Source: a virus
Direction: 5' to 3' (one strand)
Virus record (IMG/VR): IMGVR_UViG_3300050343_000299
Location: 1-54,518 of that record
DNA: 54,518 nucleotides
Position numbers and translations under genes: made by a program. Under the pieces are notes generated by a model. The model worked only from the letters and a program-made list of their open reading frames with translations, ran no database searches and was not told the origin of the DNA. Each line of letters opens with the position of its first letter. The first letter of the stretch is position 1. Below, one piece after another: positions 19,069-26,694 of this stretch.

Positions 19069-20370
19069 ATGCTCCCGCTCGTCGCGCGTCACGCGCGCGT
19101 CGCGCGTTCGCTCGAGTCCGACGCGGCCTCGGCGTCGTCGGTCGACGACGACGGCGCGCTCGAGCGCTCGATCGCGCGGAATCGTCGCGAGAGACGCTCG
19201 AGGCGGTTGGATGCGGCGATTCGACCGACGTTTTTTGAGCTCATCGCCGCCGAACGGCTCGCTCCGAGCCTCAAGGGCGCGCTGGCGTACGCGTTGGGCA
19301 CGCTGGCGAACGCCGGCGCGCCCGGGTTCGCGCACTACGCGCTCGACCGCGGCGATGAGGTGTTCGCGGCGTTGACGTTTTTGGCCGAGCTCAAGTCGTT
19401 CGCGAGCGGCGACGGGTCGCTCGCGGAGAGCGTGTACGGACTGCAGCGCGTGCCGAGAACGCTGACGGATGCGAGGGTGAGACGCGATGGAAGGTATAGG
19501 ATCGATGCGTGGCAGCGAATCATGAGCGCGGCGTTGCTGGCGCTCGGGCCGTACGCGCGGAGCAAGGCGGCGGCGCTGCACGAAACGCTCGCGCCCGAGT
19601 GTTACTTGGACGCGCGACGACGCGCGCCGCGAGTGTTTGACTCGAATGCGGACGATATGGGGGTGCGTGAGGGCGCGGAGGCGAACGCGGCCGCGGTGGT
19701 GGCGGCGAGAAACGCGGAGGGAGGCGCGCGGGGCGTCGCGAAGCGGGCGTTCGTCGCGGCGTATCCGGTGGCGAACGCGTTGGTGGAGGCGGCGACGTTC
19801 GTGACCTGGACGGGGTACTTACTCGGACGATGGAACATAAACGATCCAACGTTGATGCTCGTCGATTGTTACGTCGTACGGGCGTTGCCCTCGGAGCTGG
19901 AGGCCAACGCGCGAGAACTCGAGGGGAGTCGACAGCGACAACTCGCCGGCGCGCACGCGTCGAAGAACGCCGCGACGCGCGCGTTGAGCGTCGGCGCGCT
20001 CAAGACGAAGAACTTCGTCATGGACTACGCACAATCAGCGCTCATCGCAGCCGTGATCGGGTTTAAACTCACCGAATGGTGGTACGGCGCGGCGGAGGAG
20101 CGCGTAGTCAACGCGACAACGCTTCCGGTGCCGCCGCCGCCGCCGCGACCGCCACCGCACCCGAACGGCATTGCACTGCCCGAAAACACCGATTTGTGTC
20201 CGCTGTGTCGGAAAGTCATTCGTAATCCGGCGGTATTGACGTCTTCTGGATACGTGTTCTGCTACGCCTGTCTCTACGCGCACGTCGATAGATACGGCGA
20301 CTGCCCTGTGTCGTGTCATCGCGCCTTCAACGGCGTCGACGACATTCGCCGCATTTACGTGGGCAATTAA
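19069..20370 (+). CDS. PEX12: Peroxisome assembly protein 12 (PEX12-like)
   Basis: PEX12 is one of three RING peroxins (with PEX2 and PEX10) forming the ubiquitin ligase channel that recycles the import receptor PEX5. The 433-residue product begins, after about 45 residues, with RPTFFELIAAERL, a PEX12 N-terminal hallmark. Several hydrophobic helices follow (for example around VKRAFVAAYP and ALIAAVIGFKLTEWWY). A Pro-rich linker leads to a C-terminal RING with CPLCRK, then FCYACLY, then CPVS. That set has fewer zinc ligands than a full RING, as is usual for PEX12. I use the ATG at 19069. The open frame extends upstream to 18979 without a convincing start. The preceding 270 bases hold no recognised gene but include an AT-rich island near 18957. 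Confidence 0.9.
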   Translation: MLPLVARHARVARSLESDAASASSVDDDGALERSIARNRRERRSRRLDAAIRPTFFELIAAERLAPSLKGALAYALGTLANAGAPGFAHYALDRGDEVFAALTFLAELKSFASGDGSLAESVYGLQRVPRTLTDARVRRDGRYRIDAWQRIMSAALLALGPYARSKAAALHETLAPECYLDARRRAPRVFDSNADDMGVREGAEANAAAVVAARNAEGGARGVAKRAFVAAYPVANALVEAATFVTWTGYLLGRWNINDPTLMLVDCYVVRALPSELEANARELEGSRQRQLAGAHASKNAATRALSVGALKTKNFVMDYAQSALIAAVIGFKLTEWWYGAAEERVVNATTLPVPPPPPRPPPHPNGIALPENTDLCPLCRKVIRNPAVLTSSGYVFCYACLYAHVDRYGDCPVSCHRAFNGVDDIRRIYVGN

Positions 20371-20622
20371 TATCGCACGCACGTCGTCGCGCCTTAGCAC
20401 TAGATGTAAAAACGAAACCGAGCGACGTCGAAGACGAAAACGACTCAACCGCGCGCGCGGATAAACGTGAAATCCAACCGCAAACCACACGCTCACATTG
20501 AAACCAAAGTTCTTCTCGCCATTAAAACACGCTATTCATCGTTCCTCTCTTCTGCGTCGCTTCGCTACGCGAGAGGATCGACTCTACTATACACATCGTC
20601 GTCGCGACTGCCCGACGCCCCC

Positions 20623-20958
20623 TTACTTCTTGTTCTTCTTCGCCAGCGCGGCGTAGTACTCCTGCTGCGCGCTTCGATGCTGCCAGTGATTCCACTTCCA
20701 GCCCGCCCCCGCGATTAATCCGAGCGTCATCCCGATCGCGACTTCCTTGTTGAAGTAAATGCGTTGCGCTGGGATGAGGAAAGGTCGATCGCGTTCGTCA
20801 GTCTCTGTGTTTGGATCGTTTAGGTTTGATCGACGGTCGCGCGAGGTTCACGACGCGCGTACGCCGCCGCGACGCGTCTCGCGGGCGTCAGACGACGATG
20901 CGATGTCGCGGTGATCGTTTCGAGACGTACCGATGCCGTGATAGACCGTGTGTGCCAT
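20623..20958 (-). CDS. Cytochrome c oxidase subunit 5C-like, two exons
   Basis: This is a small nuclear-encoded subunit of mitochondrial complex IV. I assembled it by eye. Exon 1 is 20958-20931 (28 bases, MAHTVYHGI plus one base), with donor GTACGT at 20930. Exon 2 is 20804-20623, after the acceptor ACACAG. The 126-base intron restores phase exactly, giving 69 residues. The core NKEVAIGMTLGLIAGAGWKW followed by NHWQHRSAQQEYY matches plant COX5C (VKE, then G-x-x-LGLAAG-x-x-WK-x-HHW), with one membrane helix and a short matrix tail AKKNKK. The uninterrupted frame upstream of exon 2 has no ATG before a stop, which supports the intron. Confidence is high for the family and moderate for the exact exon 1. 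Confidence 0.72.
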
Positions 20959-21086
20959 CGTGTGCGCGTCGAGATGTGAGGCTGGCTCGGCGGGTGGCCG
21001 GCGGACGCGGCGCTCGCGACAAAGTCGAAGTCAATTTTGTACAACTAAATCATCTCTACACGCGCCAGACGCTCGAAGCGCGTGAT

Positions 21087-21695
21087 TTATAGCATGCGCA
21101 ACTTCTTCAGCTTCGCTCGCTCCTTGGCTGACTTCTTGGCGATCGTCTTCGGGTTGGTTATCTCGCTCACGATGCCGACGCCCGTGCGTCGCGTATTCTC
21201 CTCCTTTAATAATTTCTTCGCCTCCCGTCGCTCGCGTTCGGCGCGAATCTTCGCCCCTCGCGCCGCCTTCGCGTTCGATTTCGCCTCCTGGAACCGCTTT
21301 TTCTCCTCCTTCTCTCGCATGCGGTCGTCCCAGGTTTTCGTCGACGGCGCCGCGCCAAGCGCCGACGCTCGCTTCGCCGGTTGTTTCCACATTCGTCCCG
21401 ATTTCCGTCCAGCGATCGAGTCGTACGTCGCTTTCGGCGCCTTGTAGTTTCGATACAGTTCTCCGTCGACCATCTCTTCGTCCTCGCCGCCCTCGTTCGT
21501 CGCGGCGTCGTCGCTTTCGCGTTTTCTTTTCCCGTGTTTGACCGTCTTCGCGATGCCGCGATGGTCGACGCCGCTGCGGAAGACTTCCTGCGCGGGGACG
21601 TTCGCGCTCGCGTCCGCGTCGCCATCGGCGCGTTTTCTCGCGTCCGCGAGCTCGACGTCGACGACGACGCGACGCGCGCGTCGGGCGCCGGCCAT
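21087..21695 (-). CDS. CGR1/CCDC86-like rRNA-processing protein
   Basis: CGR1 is a basic nucleolar protein needed for 60S subunit rRNA processing. The 202-residue product has an acidic/basic disordered N-half. The diagnostic C-terminal block starts GRMWKQPAKR (near 100) and continues TKTWDDRMREKEEKKR, a long Lys/Arg/Glu helix, then KLLKEENTRRTG and a KKLRML end. The SGR-x-WK and TW-x-x-R signatures plus the charged coiled coil match this family. Its promoter region holds the motif TCACACTGTTTACACAT 43 bases upstream of the ATG. The split oxygenase gene ends 76 bases upstream on the same strand. Confidence 0.85.
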   Translation of the reverse strand: MAGARRARRVVVDVELADARKRADGDADASANVPAQEVFRSGVDHRGIAKTVKHGKRKRESDDAATNEGGEDEEMVDGELYRNYKAPKATYDSIAGRKSGRMWKQPAKRASALGAAPSTKTWDDRMREKEEKKRFQEAKSNAKAARGAKIRAERERREAKKLLKEENTRRTGVGIVSEITNPKTIAKKSAKERAKLKKLRML

Positions 21696-21737
21696 CGCGT
21701 CTGGATGTGCGGCGGCGGCTGCGAGTGTTTCACACTT

Positions 21738-21754
21738 TCACACTGTTTACACAT
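21738..21754. promoter_or_regulatory. Motif related to the 13345-13417 repeat
   Basis: TCACACTGTTTACACAT differs at two positions from TCACACTGTTTGCGCAT found twice near 13348 and 13388. Each occurrence lies within about 100 bases upstream of a minus-strand ATG (21695 and 13318). This suggests a shared upstream element, but three occurrences in one window are weak statistical evidence. Confidence 0.4.
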
Positions 21755-21770
21755 GTGGATCCATTCGACG

Positions 21771-22356
21771 CTAGCAATCGACGTTAAACGCGACGGAGAC
21801 GCGCAGGACGGCGTCCGACGGGTGCTCGTCCGCGTCGTTCGACGGTTTCCTCGCGCCGTCGGGGCGAGGAAACGCGCTCACGGCGTGAAGCGCGGCGCCG
21901 GAAAATAGAACGAGGTCGCCGACGCGCGGCGAGTGCGCAAAGTATCGCGACGGAGACGGCGACGAAGACGACGCCGACGCGCGGACGCCGAGACATCCCG
22001 CGTCGATGGGGACATCGGTGGTGTTGGATAGATCGGGCACGGCGAGGTAAAGCACGCCGCTCCAACGATCGGCGCTGTCGTGCGCGTGGAGTTTGTTGAA
22101 GTCGCCCGGCGCGTTGACGTTGAGCCAACCGTACACGTCTCGCGAACACACGTCCTCGCGTTGCGCGCTCGTGCGCACGCGTGCGTACGCTTCGAGCGCG
22201 ATGGCAGTAACGCTCGTCCACGTGGTGGGTCGCAGACGCGCGCGCGTCGGCGCGCCGGCGGCGGTATCGCTCGCGCCGGCGGCGGAACGGGAAGCGCCGG
22301 CGTCGTCGCCGCCACCGCCGCCAGCCGCGTCGTCGTTCTCTGAATCTGAATCTGAT
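21771..22356 (-). pseudogene. 2OG-Fe(II) oxygenase, C-terminal half, cut at phage junction
   Basis: This is the C-terminal part of a 2-oxoglutarate/Fe(II)-dependent oxygenase of the small family typified by TIGR02466/PF13759. The frame is open from the junction, through a Ser/Asp and Gly/Ala-rich linker, into the catalytic core. GWLNVNAPGDFNKLHAHD supplies the first metal ligands and SGVLYLAVP follows. GDLVLFSGAALHAVSAF supplies the distal His, and RVSVAFN supplies the Arg that binds 2-oxoglutarate. No credible start codon exists in this part (the GTG at 22178 is in mid-domain). The frame runs straight into AT-rich phage sequence near 22340-22356. The matching N-terminal part is at 52689-53075 on the same strand. 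The substrate is unknown. Confidence 0.85.
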
Positions 22357-22757
22357 GTGCATACATTTCGTACCTTAGAAAGCTAGGTGGATACAATAAA
22401 AGAAGTGGTACTGGTGATATAGCGGAAGAAAAAACAAAACTAACTGCTGCTCAAGCTAGAAAGGCTGAGTTAGAGGTTGAAGAGATGGAAGGTAGCTTAA
22501 TACCATCACAATTAGTAGAAGACACTTGGATTGATTATGTATCTAATACTAGAGCCAAGTTACTAGGGCTACCATCAAGAATCGCACATCAAGTTATTAC
22601 AGTAGATAAGTATGCTGAAGCAGAATTGATATTAAAGGAACAAGTGCATGAAGCACTTAATGAGTTAGCACAAAATGGAATACCTCAAAAATATAGAAAA
22701 GGTGATACAGGAGACCAATCAAGTTTGGACTCCACCACCCAATCTGAAGATAAGTAA
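22357..22757 (+). pseudogene. Terminase small subunit (Nu1-like), 5' truncated at the junction
   Basis: The small terminase binds the phage cos/pac site and recruits the large subunit. The frame is open from the junction (CAYISYLRKLGG), through a charged helix (ARKAELEVEEMEG), to the stop at 22757. The YLR, basic and AELE pattern matches the region after the DNA-binding helix-turn-helix in lambda Nu1-type proteins, but no HTH and no upstream start remain. A stop (TGA at 22353-22355) lies at the very junction. An internal ATG at 22485 would give only a 90-residue fragment. The missing N-terminus may be the HTH fragment at 52574-52696. The 3' end overlaps the large terminase start by 83 bases. 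Confidence 0.7.
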
Positions 22758-24495
22758 CTGGGCAGATACCTATAGAAGACTGTCACCTGAATCTTCAGCA
22801 GAAGCTGGTCAATGGAGAACTGATAGAGCACCATTTCAAAGAGAGATTATGGACTCTTTCAATGACCCTGATATTCAAAGAATAGTATTTATGAAGTCAG
22901 CACAGGTTGGTGCTACCGAAATTTTATTAAATGTTATAGGTTACTACATAGACCAAGACCCTTCACCGTTGCTTATAATGCAACCAACACTTCAGATGGC
23001 TCAAGCATTTAGTAAAGATAGACTTGCTATGATGATTAGGGATTCTGAAAAGATAAGAGATTGTGTTAAAGACCCAAGAAGTAGAGATAGTGGTAATACA
23101 GTTCTATCCAAGAAGTTTGCAGGTGGTAACTTGAATATAGTTGGTTCCAATTCTGCATCAGGCTTAGCATCAAGACCTATTAGAATAGTGTTGGCTGATG
23201 AGTGTGATAGATATGAATCTTCTGCTGGTGCAGAAGGAGACCCAATATCACTTGCAACCAAAAGAACAACCACATTTTGGAACAAAAAGATTTATTTATG
23301 CTCTACTCCAACCATTAAAGGACTATCAAGAATAGAAACAGCCTTTGAAGAATCAGATAAGCGTTACTACCATGTACCTTGCCCTGAATGTAACCATAAG
23401 CAAGTTTTAAAGTGGAAGAATGTTGTTTGGGAAGAAGACCAACCTGAAACAGCCAATTATGCATGTGAAGAATGTGGTTCTATTATTGATGAATCTAAAA
23501 AGCAATGGATGTTAAAGCATGGTGAATGGATAGCATCAGCACCTAAGTCAGATACAGCAGGATTCCATATTTCAGAACTTTATTCTGTATGGTCTACTTG
23601 GGCAGATATGGCCAAATCATTTCTTGAAGCTAAAAAGAATCCTGAAATGCTAAAGACTTGGATTAATACTGCTTTGGGCGAATCTTGGGAAGAGCAAGGC
23701 GATGCAGTTGAGTATGAAACACTGCTTGAACGTAGATTAAATTACGATTACACAACCATACCTGAAGATGTTTTAATCTTAACTGCTGGTGTTGATACGC
23801 AGAAAGATAGATTAGAGCTACAATTAGTAGGGTGGGGTAAGAATTATGAAGCATGGGTGTGCGACTATAAGATATTTTGGGGTGACCCCAATGCACAAAA
23901 CGTATGGTCAGACTTAGATGCTTATCTAAAAAAACGATTTAAAACTGAATCTGAAAGACTTATACCTATATCATGTTGCACTATTGACTCAGGTGGACAT
24001 CATACCAATATGGTTTATCAATTCACTAAACCACGACAGGCTAGAAGAATATTTGCAATCAAGGGTTTGTCAACAGCAGGTAAGCCAATAGCCAACAGGC
24101 CTACATTTGTTGGTAAAAATAGGGCTGTCCTATATGGTGTTGGAACTGACAGTGCCAAAGAAGCCATATTTGCTAGATTAGCTACTGAATCTGATAAAAC
24201 AACATTACATTTCTGCTCAGACCTTGATGAGGAATATTTCAAACAACTTACAAGTGAAAAAAGAATCACTAAGTTTGTTAGAGGTAGAAAAACACTTGCT
24301 TGGAAACAAATTAGACCAAGGAACGAAGCGTTGGACACATTGGTTTATAACTTTGCTGCTATCTACATCCTAAACCCTAACTATGACTCCATTGAGAACA
24401 AAATACTTACCAAAGAGTCAAAACCGCAACAAAAACAACAAAACAAACCTCAAAAGGGTATAAATAGGGGTAATTTCGCTACTTCTTGGAAATAA
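22675..24495 (+). CDS. Terminase large subunit (GpA family)
   Basis: This is the ATPase-nuclease motor that cuts concatemers and pumps DNA into the prohead. The 606-residue product has an ATPase domain with the adenine-motif region QREIMDSF. A deviant Walker A KSAQVGATE (about 74-82) is typical of lambda GpA, as is the Walker B segment IVLADECDRY (about 171-180). A CPEC...CEEC zinc-ribbon-like pair follows (about 235-268). The C-terminal nuclease shows AGVDTQKDRLELQLVGWG (about 371) and CTIDSGGHHT (about 437), with acidic metal ligands. Length and motif order match the family. GpA-type terminases usually cut at cos sites, so the virion genome would be linear with cohesive ends. Confidence 0.95.
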   Translation: MEYLKNIEKVIQETNQVWTPPPNLKISNWADTYRRLSPESSAEAGQWRTDRAPFQREIMDSFNDPDIQRIVFMKSAQVGATEILLNVIGYYIDQDPSPLLIMQPTLQMAQAFSKDRLAMMIRDSEKIRDCVKDPRSRDSGNTVLSKKFAGGNLNIVGSNSASGLASRPIRIVLADECDRYESSAGAEGDPISLATKRTTTFWNKKIYLCSTPTIKGLSRIETAFEESDKRYYHVPCPECNHKQVLKWKNVVWEEDQPETANYACEECGSIIDESKKQWMLKHGEWIASAPKSDTAGFHISELYSVWSTWADMAKSFLEAKKNPEMLKTWINTALGESWEEQGDAVEYETLLERRLNYDYTTIPEDVLILTAGVDTQKDRLELQLVGWGKNYEAWVCDYKIFWGDPNAQNVWSDLDAYLKKRFKTESERLIPISCCTIDSGGHHTNMVYQFTKPRQARRIFAIKGLSTAGKPIANRPTFVGKNRAVLYGVGTDSAKEAIFARLATESDKTTLHFCSDLDEEYFKQLTSEKRITKFVRGRKTLAWKQIRPRNEALDTLVYNFAAIYILNPNYDSIENKILTKESKPQQKQQNKPQKGINRGNFATSWK

Positions 24496-24583
24496 TAAGA
24501 TTTTCTTGTTTCCATATTGACAATAGACTAATAAACCTTAGTGTTAGATGTAGATATATCTAAAACATTTATGAGGTTTTTGC

Positions 24584-25201
24584 TTGAGCAACAAATTTGA
24601 TTCAACAAACTATCCATCACAAGTCCCTACTGAATTGCAGTTGGGAGACTTTTGGGCATGGAAACGTGACAACTTATCAGAAGATTACCCAGTAGCATCT
24701 TATTCACTATCTTATGAATTTAATTTAGTTGATGGCTCTACGGTTTCTAATTTTACATTAACAGCCACTGAGTCTGATGATACTTACATTGTAGAAGCAA
24801 GCAGCACTGCTTCTTATACAAAGGGTAATTACAATTGGGTTTCTTACATAACTAGAGCTTCTGACTCAGCAAGAGTTAAGTTGGAAGAGGGTTTTGTAGA
24901 AATACAAGATAATTATGCAACTACAACTGCTTCAGTTAGAAGTCATGCAAAGATTGTTTTAGATGCAGTGGAAGCTGTTATTGAGAATAGAGCAAATATT
25001 GACCAATCATCTATGTCTATAGCTGGAAGGTCATTATCAAGAATGTCTATAGACGAGCTTTTAACATTCAGGGCTAGATACAAGGCTGAATATCTAAAAG
25101 AAGTAAAACAATTAAGAATTAAAAACAAAAGAGGGTCAGGAAACACTATCAAGGTTAATTTTGGTGGTTCTACTGGTTCTACACCTAAGAGTTACACATA
25201 A
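24584..25201 (+). CDS. Phage head protein, gpW-like C-terminus
   Basis: The 205-residue product lies between terminase and portal. The first 120 residues are beta-rich (repeated Ser/Thr, EFNLVDGSTVSNFTLTATES-like strands) with no family that I can name. The last 70 residues (SRMSIDELLTFRARYKAEYL, then KRGSGNTIKVNF) resemble the helix-turn-strand of lambda gpW, a head-tail joining protein usually found at this spot. It reads as a gpW domain with an added beta domain. The start is TTG at 24584, with GAGG 9 bases upstream; the only ATG nearby (24571) is out of frame. An 88-base gap upstream contains TTGACA (24517-24522) without a good -10 at the proper distance. Its stop overlaps the portal start. 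Confidence 0.6.
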   Translation: MSNKFDSTNYPSQVPTELQLGDFWAWKRDNLSEDYPVASYSLSYEFNLVDGSTVSNFTLTATESDDTYIVEASSTASYTKGNYNWVSYITRASDSARVKLEEGFVEIQDNYATTTASVRSHAKIVLDAVEAVIENRANIDQSSMSIAGRSLSRMSIDELLTFRARYKAEYLKEVKQLRIKNKRGSGNTIKVNFGGSTGSTPKSYT

Positions 25202-26694
25202 TGGCATGGTATAACAGAATACTAGGCGTTAACGAGCCTAAAAAGAAAAAGAAACAGGCTTATAGAAGAAGTTATACTGGTGCTAGTACAGGTAGGTTGT
25301 TTGCAGACTTTGTAACAAGCTCTACAAGTGCGGATGCTGAAATAAGAGATAACATAAGAATATTAAGAGATAGGGCAAGAGAGTTAGCAAGGAACGATAG
25401 CTACATTGCAAGATACCTTAACCTGATGGTATCTAATGTTATCGGTAAGCATGGCATAAGAGTTAGTAGTAAAAGTCGAAATGACAATGGTTCATTAGAC
25501 ATTGCTGCTAACCAGCTCATTGAATCAGCTTGGAAGGATTGGTCAAAAGTTGGCAATTGCACTACAAATGGAAGATTATCATTTTTAGATTGTCAGAAAA
25601 TCTTTATTGAATCTTTAGCTAGAGATGGTGAGGTTTTAATAAGAAAAATAAAAGATAGCAATTCTCCATTTGGATTTCAAATACAGTTCTTAGAAGCAGA
25701 CCATTTAGATGAGAATAAAAATGATGTGTATAAAGCCACAGGCAATCGCATTAAGATGGGTGTAGAAGTAGACAAGTATGATAAGCCAGTGGCATATCAT
25801 CTTTATAAAGACCATCCATACGATAGAACTTATGCTGGTCAAAATCAACACATTAGAGTTCCAGCAGATGAAATTATCCATGCTTACCTACCCACTAGAG
25901 CAGAACAAACTAGAGGTGTTTCTTTGGTTGCTACATCTATGGCTAATGTGAAGATGTTAAATGGTTATTTAGAAGCAGAGATTGTTGCAGCTAGAGTTGG
26001 TGCATCCAAAATGGGTTTCTTTACTTCACCTGATGGTGATGGATATGTTGGTGATGGTGAATATGAAGACACCTTTAATCCAACAATGAACGCACAGGCT
26101 GGTGTATTTGAACAACTACCTCAAGGTATGGACTTTAAGGCGTTTGACCCTACACACCCAACGTCTGCTTTTGATTCATTTACTACAAGTGTTTTAAGAA
26201 GTATTGCATCAGGTTTAAATATTTCTTATCACTCATTATCTAATGACCTAACTTCAGTTAATTACTCCAGTATCAGGCAAGGGGCTTTGGAAGATAGGTC
26301 TATGTATCAGATATATCAACAGTTTGTTATTGAACACTTTGTAAACCCAGTATTTCAATCATGGTTAGAAATGGCTATATCTACAGGGCGTATAAACCTA
26401 CCAATAGGTAAGTTTGATAAGTTCTCCAACTCAGTAAACTTTATACCAAGAAGTTTTGCTTGGATTGACCCTTTAAAAGAAATGCAGTCAAACGTACTTG
26501 GCTTACAAAATGGAACAATAAGCTATTCAGATATAGCTGCTGCTTATGGAAGAGATACTGAAGAACTATTTGAACAACATCAAAAAGAGATTGAACTAGC
26601 TAAACAGTATGGAATAGAACTAGCATATCAACCATTTGGTCAAAAGTTGCCAGTAGAAGCCAATATACAAGGTGGAGATAACGAAGATGAGTAA
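25201..26694 (+). CDS. Portal protein (lambda gpB family)
   Basis: This protein forms the dodecameric portal through which DNA enters and leaves the head. The 497-residue product shows the lambda-family landmarks: RARELARNDSYIARYLNLMV near 60-80, the NVIGKHGIRV turn, DGEVLIR and IQFLEADHLD near 140-175, and DEIIHAYLPTRAEQTRGVSLVA near 222-243. The C-terminal Q-rich helix ends in QGGDNEDE. No protease-capsid fusion is seen here, unlike lambda gpC. The ATG overlaps the preceding stop, and the stop overlaps the next ATG (26687), so this is a translationally coupled head operon. Confidence 0.93.
   Translation: MAWYNRILGVNEPKKKKKQAYRRSYTGASTGRLFADFVTSSTSADAEIRDNIRILRDRARELARNDSYIARYLNLMVSNVIGKHGIRVSSKSRNDNGSLDIAANQLIESAWKDWSKVGNCTTNGRLSFLDCQKIFIESLARDGEVLIRKIKDSNSPFGFQIQFLEADHLDENKNDVYKATGNRIKMGVEVDKYDKPVAYHLYKDHPYDRTYAGQNQHIRVPADEIIHAYLPTRAEQTRGVSLVATSMANVKMLNGYLEAEIVAARVGASKMGFFTSPDGDGYVGDGEYEDTFNPTMNAQAGVFEQLPQGMDFKAFDPTHPTSAFDSFTTSVLRSIASGLNISYHSLSNDLTSVNYSSIRQGALEDRSMYQIYQQFVIEHFVNPVFQSWLEMAISTGRINLPIGKFDKFSNSVNFIPRSFAWIDPLKEMQSNVLGLQNGTISYSDIAAAYGRDTEELFEQHQKEIELAKQYGIELAYQPFGQKLPVEANIQGGDNEDE

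Noticed and set aside
22353-22757. Intact small terminase starting at ATG 22485
   Set aside because: The frame is open and conserved-looking upstream of that ATG to the junction, so the ATG is internal to a truncated gene.
24517-24549. Possible promoter TTGACA before the gpW-like gene
   Set aside because: No good -10 hexamer lies 16-18 bases downstream; the nearest candidate is too far.
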